A DNA stretch of 64,000 nucleotides from Marsupella aquatica (lineage: Eukaryota; Marchantiophyta): assembly GCA_973895155.1 (NCBI GenBank), contig OZ316891.1, positions 10,602,001-10,666,000 of the forward strand. The letters are read 5' to 3'. Each line of letters begins with the position of its first letter. The stretch's first letter is position 1. The notes below the pieces were generated by a model. It ran no database searches. It was given only the letters and a program-made list of their open reading frames with translations, and was not told the origin of the DNA. Below are positions 24,121 through 34,744 of this stretch, piece by piece. The position numbers and the translations under genes were made by a program.

Positions 24121-24950
24121 TGCAGATCTTGTCCTTCCAAATGGGCCATCTCATAATTGATTGGCATATTCTCTTTTTTCCAAGAGGTGACAGTGCACCA
24201 TGAATTGTATTCCATAAATGACTCCATACTCGTATATGTGACGTTCACCTCCTAGAGATGGATTCCCTTGGTGGCAAGTCTGGTCCCAAAAATGGGCTAC
24301 CCCATGATGATTGCATACTCCTGTGTGCACTGTGTATCTAATACAATAGCCATGCTTAGTTTACAAATACGGGTACAAATACCTATGCTTTTCCCTTATT
24401 GCAAGTCTACACTGATTACCGTAATTAATCTCACACACAGTATTTGGGGACATAGGTTTTTGAAAGCTGTCACCCTAATTAATGTGTGTGAGACTATATA
24501 AGAAGTGAGACTAAATACATGTTATTATAAATTAGAGTAAGTGAGATTATTTTTGGTGACACTCAAATAGTGTGTGATGAACACATATTATGTATATAGC
24601 TTATGAAAAGTACAAATATTTCTAGTAGTAAGATATATTTGCATGGCATATAAAATTAAAAATGAATGTCAATTGAAATTCAGATTTCATTAAAGTATGA
24701 TGAAATGACAACCAGGTTATAAATACAATAAAAATCAAATTAGAAGGAATGACAATAGACTGAACTCTCTACTTGTACTAATATTTATATTTTTTCAGAT
24801 TTGTAGTCACACCTTGATTAGTGTGTGTGATACTATTTATGCAGGGAGACTATATAAGTTATGATACTAATTACGGTAAACAGTGTAGGTCCCAAGTGGA
24901 CTACCCCATAATGATTGCTTAGTTTATGGGTGATGTAACCTACCAGTGGT
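24121..24950 (+). repeat. Diverged short-period repeat, third copy split by a MITE
   Basis: Three related segments start with a GCARRTC-TGGTCC-like motif and continue with CCAAATGGGCYACCCCATRATGATTGC: near 24121, near 24269, and at 24396 continuing after 24888. The third is interrupted by the 476-bp element 24410-24885. The uninterrupted second copy acts as an empty-site reference for that insertion. Confidence 0.7.
24410..24885. mobile_element. TA-flanked MITE (mariner/Stowaway type), 476 bp
   Basis: The left end CACTGATTACCGTAATTA (24410-24427) is repeated in inverted orientation at 24868-24885 as CACTGTTTACCGTAATTA, 17 of 18 matching. Both ends are flanked by TA (24408-24409, 24886-24887), the target duplication of Tc1/mariner and Stowaway elements. 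Subterminal GTGTGTGAGACTATATAAG-like motifs occur twice. The interior is AT-rich and non-coding. Confidence 0.85.
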
Positions 24951-25207
24951 ACTCCATCCACCTGCCATTTAAAACCAAAAAGATACAAACGCTCTCAACA
25001 TGATTATAAAGCCCTCCCTGGATTTAGTTTGTACTTTGCACTGCAATTATCTGGAGTAATGCCCTGGGCAGGTTTTCACCGCATATTAAATCTTAATGCG
25101 CTCTGTACACTAGAACATAAACCACTACACTATATTTATGATCTGCAAACCAAGTGACTTGAATGACATGTGTATTGGTTTATGTTCTGGTTGTATGGCT
25201 GACATAA

Positions 25208-25320
25208 TTTAACACACAGTCAGGTTTTCAACTACTAAAACATTCCAAAACTAAGGGAAATCCAAGTTGTTTTAAACTACTAAAACACTCCACAACTAAG
25301 GGAAATCTAAGTTGTGCGCC
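25208..25320. repeat. Short tandem duplication, about 50 bp
   Basis: The unit AACTACTAAAACAYTCCAMAACTAAGGGAAATCYAAGTTGT occurs twice in a row with a few mismatches, in an AT-rich gene-free stretch. Confidence 0.8.
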
Positions 25321-28300
25321 ACTCTCTTGTAACCTCCTCTTGTCATTTTCTCTCTGTACCTCTATAGAAGGTTATGAGGCACTATTCTGCAGGTGAGCCA
25401 CATAACCCCTTTGCCAGGCCTGGATTCTCTGATTTGAATGAGAATACAGGTAAGGCGCAAGTGACAAACCATGGCAGGTGGCAATCTGTGGTGTGCAAAA
25501 GTGAGATAAATGTTTCAAAAATTGACTTGGGGCTTATACTTAGTAACTTATCCCTACTTGGGGATATAATGGGCTGTAACCCCCTTGGACTCACTGCCCT
25601 AAGTGATTACATCCCATTAACCCCTCTTGGAGATGCCCTACTCTAAAACCAGGTTTCAACTACCAAACATTCAAAAGATAAGAAAAGTATGATTGGGTGC
25701 CGGGGTGGGTGCCAAACACCCTAAAACCCTTTCAGGAGGACAATGTTTCAGAGAAAAAAAACTTGGGTAGACTTTATTAGGGGGTTTCAAAACTTCAAAA
25801 TTACAAATGATGTCTTTAGGCCATAAAAGACTGGTCATAACTTTTCACAGGGTTATGTAAAAGGTCTATTTTTCACTAGCCTCCACAATGACTAATGTTC
25901 ATGGTATATGCCCAAAATTTATGAACTATGAATTTAGTTCATGGTATATGACAAAAAGTTATGACTATGAATTTGGTAGTTTGTAACTTGTAGTGTCTAT
26001 AATACTTAAGTAAGAAATTAAGGTCCATCAAATTTTGACGTTGGAGATGTCCTAAAGACAAAGCCCAATTCAAGTGTTAGGGCCTTACAAATACAGGAAA
26101 GCTCGCAGAAAAGGTCAGGCTGAGTTTGCAACACGATTGTCAAATGGGCTGAGTGGGGTCATTATTTGACCTTCATGAACCTTTCTTAGCAAATTATTTC
26201 TCTGAGCTGGAAAACTGATTGTACAAAACGACAAGTTACCATTCCTCGATTTCTGCGAAAGGAAACATACAGTACTCCTGTCTAATCATGAAAGCAAAGC
26301 GTCTTTGATTCTTGCGTGACCGAGTGACCTCTATCAGCACTAGAGGTGACGCAGTCAGCAAGGAAAGAGCTGTCTTTCAATTCACTAGGGAGCACATAAA
26401 TGTACAGCAGTCAGCAGGGAAATGTACAACAGTGATCAGCATTCAATCAGTGTATCACACACACATCTGATTTCTAAGCGCCATTGATGAAACGAACCAC
26501 AATCTCATTCAAGCGTACCGAATTGAAAGCAACGTGAAGTCTTCTATATGTCCAGATTGATTGATGACTGTGGGAAAATCAGACACTGGAAACATTCAGA
26601 TCGTGTGAACAGTGAGCCCTACAGCCTGCAGGTCGGTCTGCATCAATTCGATCGGAAGTAGAAGTGATCGAGTCTGACGCTGAGCACTTGCAAGCGATTC
26701 ATTTGATCGAATCGATCCCTGGATATATGCATGATCTCTACCGTAGCATGATCGCCATCGATCACAGTTATCCCGGGCTGCAGCACATGGATCGAGGTCA
26801 CCGTTAATAAAATCCACTTATAGCTTGCCTCGATGTTCCAAACGGCTCAAACGTTTGGTGGGCTACCTGCTACGTTCGTTGGATCGATCACCTGAAAAGA
26901 CTGTAGCACATAGAAATTGCGAGCTGAGAGAGCATGAGCATGAGCGTGCAACGTGCTTAATTGGAGTGGGGGCTACATACACAGTGAGTCCCGGTTAGGT
27001 GAGCACTTCCCATGTAGCCACGAGCGGCAATTGTCACAGGTTTCTATGCGGAAATTGCTGCTGAAGATCTGTATGATCCTTGCTGGGTGAGTCAGTTCCG
27101 AAGGCGGCTTTATTTCCACATGATCGACAAGCCTCTCAAAAATTTTCTGTTCATTAATTTGGATTATTGAACTATGACCTGATCGCTTGGGGATGTGAGG
27201 ATCATCGAAAACTTATCGACAATTTTGTTGCTCCTAAACCTCCGACAATATCGCTGTTCATCATGAACGTGGTTTTGAACTGGTCGACCTCGCCCTTGAG
27301 ACTGGAACGATCCAGAAATTGCGGACCTTAATTAGTTCAATGCTCGGCTCGGCCGGGTATTAGTTAGAGATGGGTCAGCAACGGCAGCTCGCCACACCGC
27401 CTCACGAAGTAAATTCTATTCGTGAATCAATTCATGATTCGTGACATTAGAAACAATCTGGCGTAGCTCGGAGAATGATGTCAAATCTGATGTCAGATCC
27501 GAAATCATGTCATCAAAAGCTGATAAACCTCAGTCAGCAACTCGATTCAGGCCTCTAAGTTCTTTTTTGAATTCCGAACTCAATAATACAGATTGCAATC
27601 TCGGACATCGGGTTTTCAATCATTTAGGATACACTGTAGCTCCGATCATTTGTTTCCGCATGATATCTGTGCCAGAAGGTTTCCTCGGGGTGTCGATCGG
27701 TTCGTCGATCAAGATTTGAACAAGGATTAAAAACAATAGGTCACGGTCGGTCCCCACAGTTCAATGTTCGAGCCCCGGCTTCGCAATTAGTACAGATCGA
27801 TCACCCATCCACCTGCCGATTGCTCAGGTAATGATGTGTATGGCTGACGTCGTGGATCAATTGACTTTGGGCCCGGGGTTGCAGTACGCTCGGGTTCCTA
27901 TACAGGAGTGAGTGAGGTAGTAGCTAGGACGCCGTCAGTCTGTGAAAAAGTAACATGTGCTTGAACAGTGTTCAATTCGGCAATCGAGTACTAGTAACGT
28001 GGACGTTTGGAAAAGCGAGGAGCAATGGAAAAATACTTTACTCGAAGCAGTCGTAGTATATCTCCAAACAAGCAGAGAGGGAACGACAGCGGTATTGATT
28101 ACCGTCCGCATTTACGCGCGATTGCACTCCCCTGTGAACCATCAGCAAAAGCACTCACGCTGCTCACGAATCGACAGGATTCTCCTCACATTCTGTGAAA
28201 ACCGGCTATGAGTAAATCGACACTGTTAATCAAAACCATTTACAGCTTTAAGACCGCATGTCATCAAGTTTTGACTGATTCATCAAAAGTTAATCAATCG

Positions 28301-29539
28301 AAACCAATAAGGAGACTCAATATTGATGTCTATCTATTGAACCTTTCGTCTGAAGGACGCTAACTACTTTGAAGTTAATCACTATGCACAATTCATTTCC
28401 ATGATACTCAGAATCTCAAGTGATCTGTAATGGGATCAATTTCGATCGGAATTATCAGCTGGTAGACCAAGAAACCATTCGAAGTCGCAATTAACTGAAT
28501 CCCAAATTATGAACTCCAGTATTAAATGCATCAACCTCCTAAGATCTTTCGCCTCGTTATTGATTGGAGTCGTGAATATTCTGATATAACGGATTTTTCT
28601 GGTTGTTTACAACTACATATACCATGTGTGTGATTGAGCAGAGCAGCAACCTGTCTCTGTGACAATAGTACCTTAATTACAGAGACAACTCATGTACCAG
28701 TCCATCAGCCTGCGACAGCTCGCTCTGCATGAAAAATCGACAGTGAAGTCGAATTCTTTAATTGTCATATCAGCCATTTTTCACATGCAAGGTCGGCCTC
28801 GATCCAGGCGCCCTAAATGCGCGGACTCCATCGGTCATGTCGTGAGAAATGGCTACCCTCTTCGTTCAAGGCTGGAACTGTTCGGACAAAACTTGGCAAT
28901 TAATAGCTTCCTCAATGCCGTCTAGGTGCTGATAATTGTAACCCTCCACATGCAGGGGATCTTGAGCGGTGTTCCCGGTGCGTTAATCAAGAAGGAAAAT
29001 GCTTCGGTCCAAATCCTATCGTCGAAAGAGCAGAACAAAAAAGCTCATCAAATTATGGGACTCGATGTCCATGAAGGTTCGGACCCGTGAAGAATCCCAA
29101 AGCACGCTACAATTTTACAGTGCACGCGCTTTAATCCTGTCAACGAGCTAGGGTTCATATTAGGTGGTACGTTCTCGCAAGTAAACTATCGTTAGAGCAA
29201 GCTTCAAACGTGTCTCTGTAGTCGTGTGTTTTGAATTCGTGGGTTCCAAGATTCGATAAATTTGCCCACTGCTTATAATGAATTGTGTCAAATTCTCACA
29301 GGGCCAAGAGCTCTCCCGACCTCTTGGATTGAAGGGAACAACTCAGAATATATGATTTTCATTCGAGCACAGAGCTTCAAATCGTCGTGGGTAGTCTGCA
29401 ATCTGACCTCAGTTCAGCTCCCTTCAGACAGGCTGCTAACAAATGAAGTTCAGTCGGTTGGCGAAATTACCAATTGAAGGAACCTGTCGTTCAGACCGAG
29501 CAGTATCTGAGTGTGATTGCCGAGAGTCCATCAAGCAAG

Positions 29540-31177
29540 CTAGCGAGCACAGCTGGGAACACTCTCGAACCCGATTCTAGAATTCTCCAGATCGTACTCA
29601 ATTAGTAGATTTTGCTGCTGAATGTTGCCGATGACATTGATGCCAAGGTCGGTCAGAGTGCTGGCAAACGCCAAACAATAGAGCCCCTTGTCGAACGGGA
29701 AGAGCACACTGTCTTGGGGGAGTACGATCTCCATGCGCCCCACAAAGTGCAGTGTAATGTATGGAACAGCCGAACTCTCAGGCCCCCGTCCTTTCGAGCT
29801 CGAATTCGAAGTCTTGTTGAGACCATCATCATCAAAGTGGTAGCAAGTGTCGATCGAATGGCCTGTACTGTTGAATCCCTCGGTGGAAACCTCAGGCAGC
29901 TTCCCTCGTGCTACTCCAGCGGATCTGAAAGCGTCTCGGAGAACCCCGAAGGCCTGCGGATTGAGCAGCGTTAGAGTCGTCCCCGAGTCTATGACCGTTC
30001 CACCGTTGCCGTAGTGATCCAGCTCGAACACAGACGAGTTTATTGCCAGGAGGGCGCCATCCACACTGATGCCGTTCAGCCCCAGGTAGTAGAACTGTGT
30101 GGGAAACGGCGTGGCTGCAAACGGAGCATACACCATCTTTCGTTGAGTACGTTCGTGACTATTTAGACTGTCGTTCTGAGGATGACCTGAAGAAAAATTG
30201 GAAGAATTCCCGAAAGAGATGAAGCCTGTGGCGCTGAGGTTCTGGGCGAGGCCAGCGAAGCAAATTGTAAATTTCCGTCCGAGTGCTGGGCGCTGCCTTC
30301 CGAGCTGAGAAGGGAAGGAGATGTTGGAGCGAGAGAGGCCGAGCAGACCGGAGTTCCCCACGAAATCGCCCGCGCTGAACAGTCCACACCCAAATAAGAA
30401 GCCTGGGATCATCAGCGAGCGATTTTGCATCTGCAGCGTGTCTGTGGAGGCGACGCCAGTGGTGAAGGTGGACTGCCCATACTGGACACCATACTCACAG
30501 GTGTTGTTGATGGTGTTGCACTGGAACTGGGAAGAAGAATTGAGGCAATAAGGGGATTGGCAGGAGAGACTGCTGTACGAGGAGGAGGTGGAAGGGTCAA
30601 ATAGAGGCTCCTCTTGGTGAGAACACTGCAAACACTGCTTGGATTGGATCCATGTGAGGCCGCTGCCGGTGTCAAGGACGAGAAGCACGGGCTGTGGTGG
30701 CGTTCCAATCTGCAATTGCACCATGTACTCACCGCCTGCTGCTACCACTGTCTCTTCCGCCATTAATTTGCGCTGATTTGAACTCTCAGCAGAAGTAATT
30801 ATCCTCCTCCAGTACTGAATGCGCTCCTCCCTGATTGCTCGGTTCAAGCTCTCCTCTCGTAGCAGCCCTCTCTTAAGACTGGCCTGGATGGGAGCCTCGG
30901 TAGGAGTGTCCCCATTGACATTCTGAGAAGATTGTCTGTGAACAATATTTAGGTGAGTATGTAGATGGACGACATCAAACACCACCTCTCGTCCTCCATC
31001 TCCTCCTGATGGAAGGGATGATGTAATTGGGATCCGATGGAAGTCATCAAACCTTGCATGATCGTCGCATGTTACCAACACAGTTACGGAATGTTGCACG
31101 ACGACGATAGACAGTACTAGGCTCAAAAGTGGAATAGTACTCAAGGCCGGGATCATCATAGTTGCTGCGCATGCCAT
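29540..31177 (-). CDS. Nepenthesin-like (A1 family) aspartic protease, secreted
   Basis: A single uninterrupted frame gives 545 aa from MACAATMMIPAL. An upstream in-frame stretch begins only with GTG, so this ATG is preferred. A hydrophobic segment at residues 9-28 is a likely signal peptide. A propeptide-like region follows to about residue 148. The protease domain starts EYMVQLQIGTPPQ. The two catalytic motifs are DTGSGLTW (Asp169) and VIDSGTTLTLL (Asp397). A Cys-rich insert after the first motif and the end NVIGNIQQQNLLIEYDLENSRIGF are typical of plant nepenthesin-type (A1B) enzymes. Several Asn-X-Ser/Thr sites suggest glycosylation. Such proteases act in the apoplast or vacuole; the substrate is not predictable. 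Confidence 0.93.
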   Translation of the reverse strand: MACAATMMIPALSTIPLLSLVLSIVVVQHSVTVLVTCDDHARFDDFHRIPITSSLPSGGDGGREVVFDVVHLHTHLNIVHRQSSQNVNGDTPTEAPIQASLKRGLLREESLNRAIREERIQYWRRIITSAESSNQRKLMAEETVVAAGGEYMVQLQIGTPPQPVLLVLDTGSGLTWIQSKQCLQCSHQEEPLFDPSTSSSYSSLSCQSPYCLNSSSQFQCNTINNTCEYGVQYGQSTFTTGVASTDTLQMQNRSLMIPGFLFGCGLFSAGDFVGNSGLLGLSRSNISFPSQLGRQRPALGRKFTICFAGLAQNLSATGFISFGNSSNFSSGHPQNDSLNSHERTQRKMVYAPFAATPFPTQFYYLGLNGISVDGALLAINSSVFELDHYGNGGTVIDSGTTLTLLNPQAFGVLRDAFRSAGVARGKLPEVSTEGFNSTGHSIDTCYHFDDDGLNKTSNSSSKGRGPESSAVPYITLHFVGRMEIVLPQDSVLFPFDKGLYCLAFASTLTDLGINVIGNIQQQNLLIEYDLENSRIGFESVPSCAR

Positions 31178-34100
31178 GTGAAGATATATTGGGAGGTGGC
31201 TCCCAATGCAGATCACATGGTCGATTCTGATCCGCACCTAGAATTCTCCTAGAGTATCTGCTTCCAACAATGATATCTGGTTGATAAAACGAACAATTTT
31301 ATTGTACACAGCTTAAGCTAGATAAGATATGATCTACATGTACATACTAAACTTGATTCCATATTTGCTGCTCGAAAATTGGACTTGAACGATCAAAGCA
31401 AACCTTCAGTCAAAACCTGGAGCCACTAAGCTAAGACCGTATCGTAACCCTTCAGTCTAACTTCACTTCTACTCTTACGCTTGACGTATATTCATCAAAC
31501 AAGTGACATAGCACTGAAAGGGAGTGTGTATACTGTATGTCGATGCCTCCTGAACCCCGTCGATCATGAACCAGCTGGTTTGAGAATTAATTCAAGAACA
31601 TTGCAAAACGACTCAAACAAGGATGTATTGTTCATCATTCCAAAACCAGCGGCCAAACTTTTACATATCCGATTGAAACAAAGTGGAGCTCGCGCTAGAG
31701 AATTGAGTTTCGTCAGATCGATCTGTTGGTCAATATATATACTGTGAGCCACATGGATTGTAAATGGCTGTTCATTTCGTTCATTATGAAACTGCGGACC
31801 GTAGTTGGCAATTTACCTGCCATCAATAGAGCTCTGGCTTTCCAGCACTTGAAGGAACGTGTGACAGATTGAGTACGTATGTATAATTCATGACCTCGAC
31901 AGCCTCAGATACTAAGAAAAGCCCCGGATCCATGACAACGAGACTGTACTGGACCTTTGAGCTCGAGTTTGGACCACGAGATGCGCCCGTTTCAGCCACT
32001 CAGATCTATCCTCGGTGCTTCCAAGCCAACCTGTCGAACGACTTTCTCACCAGATCGCGGTAATGCGGTCATTGTCGGATTGAATTGCCACTTTTTTGGA
32101 GCAGATCATATATATAAATCTTGCCGGATGTCTCGGCACTTAATGCAAAGCCCACTGTGGAGACGTCTGAGACAAGGTCAGTGTCACACAAGCTTCTTTT
32201 CGTGTCGAAGAAATATTTCCCAGTAAAAGAATGCTCTGGATGGACGATCAGTATCGCCCCACGGCAGAAGAGTGCGGCCGCGTCACCGTGGATCTTGACC
32301 CCTTGAGCAAAAAATGTTCTTTTAGGAACGAATTGCGGCGATCGAGTACTGTGGTATTATCATCTGCCTCGCTTGCGAGGTGGAGGCTGTCACGGCCTTC
32401 AATGATGATGACTTCCTACAGTAGACATAAGTGCATTCGTGATGCAGACTATCGTCACTGTTCAAAAGGTCGGTACTGTGCATCACTGCTTCCAGACTGA
32501 ATGATCGAATCAAAATCATCGACATCAATTAAATCAACGTACTGCTCAAGAATCTAGCAGCTGCCTAGTCAGTCAACTATAGCTGATTAATGTTGAACTT
32601 AGCCATGAACCTACGGTAGCTTCAGTTTAATTCGACTTTCTGTAGAGAAGAAGTGGCTCCAGTGCATGACTGCTTCCGGTTTGACTTCAGCAGTCTAGCC
32701 TAGGTACTCTACCAAGCCCGAGCTCCTGAATCTATCTACTGTATCGCCTGTGCACAGTGGTCAGTAGAGTTTTGCTGTAATCAAAGCAACACAAGCAAAT
32801 AAACTAACGGACTGATGAGTTTTTGGGAACATCAATTCTGCCAACTGAAGGCCCACATCTCCATTTTCTGCAGGCAGGGAGTTCTTGCATTTAAAAAAGT
32901 AGGCCTTTAGAGTACATGTATGTGCATGAGGGCTCGTTGTGATGAAAATATATATACTCTTTTCTCTTTCTCTTTTCTTAACTCGAAAAGGTGCTAAAGT
33001 TGCCTGATGGAGACATGAATCAAAGAGCCAACCGATCTAGCCTACATGGCCGAAATCATGGTGATGTCATTAAGAAAAAGGTTGGCCACCCGAAGTACAC
33101 ACGGCCCGAACAGTAACGAAACAACTTGACGACTATTTAATTTTGACTTATCTGGATGTCCTAAATTCGTGAAGGAACAGTAGTAGTTTTGAAATCTTCT
33201 GGCGTGCTCCACATGCTGAATTCTTGGAGGACGACAATTGTCTGTTTGGTGTCCCGGGTTTGTTTGGGTCCACAAGCATATGCTCCTGGACTGTACGTTA
33301 CCTCTCTTATTACATATTTTTTGGGTCCACAAGCATATGTTCCTGATCTGTACTTTACCTCTCTTACTACATAGTTTAGAGCTTATGCAACCGCCCAATA
33401 TCAGCTAAAACACAATGATGAAAGCACAGAAGTCGATAGCTGCTGAAAAAGCCAAGTTTAAGCCTATGTTGGGTGGTTGTATAGGCTCTAAACTATGTAA
33501 TAAGAGAGGTAAAGTACAGACCAGGAGCTTATGGGCACAATCCAGAAAGCAATGTAATTTGGTTTTGACATAAAGTTTCCCAAAGTCAGACAACAAACCC
33601 GAATAAGAGAGATTATTTATAAGATTTGTAGTTCTAGAAACTCATTGTTTGAATGCCTCTACCACCTGACAATCGACCTGAGAGTAACAGAGGGATTTTC
33701 CGTAACCTGGCCCCATTCCAGTATGGTAAATTTGGGCAGCCATTTTATACGTTGGAAGGTTCGCTTGCAATCTGTTGTATAGTAGTGTCAGTATTCAAAC
33801 AACAAATACCGCAGGAGAAGTGGCAATTTTTTAAATCTCATATTGCATCTTGTCTTTGCATGTCAGGGTCTTTTCTTTCCCGGTTCAGTAGAAACCCTCA
33901 TTTGACAACGCATAGAATTCCCCTACACATTTTGTACCTAAACAACAAAACAAAAGGTTGTTAAGAGTTTTGTCCCGGTTTTTTTCGAGATTGCATGCTT
34001 TGATTGAACAAAACTCAACGCTTAGAAGTTTAGAGTCGCAACAAGGCAAGGTGGTAGTTGGTCTAAATACAGTTGACGCTATCTGCAACTTATCTGTGAA

Positions 34101-34744
34101 GTGCAACTTCACAAAAGTAAACCGATACTTTTAAATAAAAGACGAATCCCAGCGACGCGATACATCCCCAAAGCCAACTTTATGGGATGTTCCAAACGAA
34201 AAGAAAGACGCATTTGGCATCACCATTTATTTTTCCCATGTCAAAAGTGCAAAAACCCCAGAACCAGAAGAAAGACTTCATCAAGAAGCTGTGAGAGGTC
34301 AAGAAGAAGATAGAGCAAAACATAAACCATATGCTGCAACAATGTGCCATGGAGGAGAGCACAGGTGAGAAAAAGAGTAATTAATGAGCCCATGGCTGGT
34401 AAAGATGTCACTGATCAAGGCATTAAATGGTGTAAGCGAAGGTGGACAAGGATCGATAAAATAATTCTTTGAATGACAATGAAATTGACGGCAACTGCCT
34501 TCCAGCGCTCTCGCGTCTTGCGAAAAAATGTTCTTCCCTGCAAAAATTTCTCCTCTTGTATGAGCAAAAATTGAAACCCAAATTTTCTCCCTTGGTCAGA
34601 ATTTATGTCAATGGCAGCGCTGTTCACAACTGTGAATTCTAGCCAAGTTGTCTATGTGAGAAATCATCCCGCTGCTAGCTAACACTCTTGTTAGTGGACC
34701 TTACCTCTACGCAAATCTCCAGGTCTGGTAGAGTCCCTGGAAAC
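31178..34744. other. Intergenic region between aspartic protease and EF-P genes
   Basis: No gene is recognised. It contains the aspartic protease promoter (31.2-31.5 kb, minus orientation), a CpG-rich stretch to about 32.7 kb, a TC-rich stretch near 32960, the large hairpin at 33266-33538 and the 3' flank of the EF-P gene. Short open frames here have no recognisable domain. Confidence 0.5.
33266..33538. repeat. Long imperfect hairpin with a duplicated left arm
   Basis: Left arm 33323-33403 pairs with right arm 33464-33538. For example CTGTACTTTACCTCTCTTA faces TAAGAGAGGTAAAGTACAG. The spacer is about 60 nt and the arms match over most of 75 bp. The left arm is preceded by a tandem partial copy beginning GGGTCCACAAGCATATG at 33266, 57 bp upstream of the second copy. 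It could be a foldback element or a hairpin-RNA locus. Confidence 0.78.

Larger units (their letters stand above)
21924..29539. other. Large gene-free region (7.6 kb)
   Basis: I recognise no gene on either strand; open frames are short and lack domains. Positions 22-24 kb hold mixed sequence with a SINE-like copy near 23.66 kb. Positions 24.1-25.0 kb hold a diverged repeat interrupted by a MITE. Positions 25.2-25.9 kb hold short duplications and AT-rich repeats. From about 26.2 kb the sequence becomes rich in CpG, GATC and TCGA but still has no recognisable coding signal up to the aspartic protease. Confidence 0.55.

Noticed and set aside
27735-27785. tRNA-like B-box (TGTTCGAGCCCCGG)
   Set aside because: No cloverleaf can be built around it and no clear A-box precedes it.
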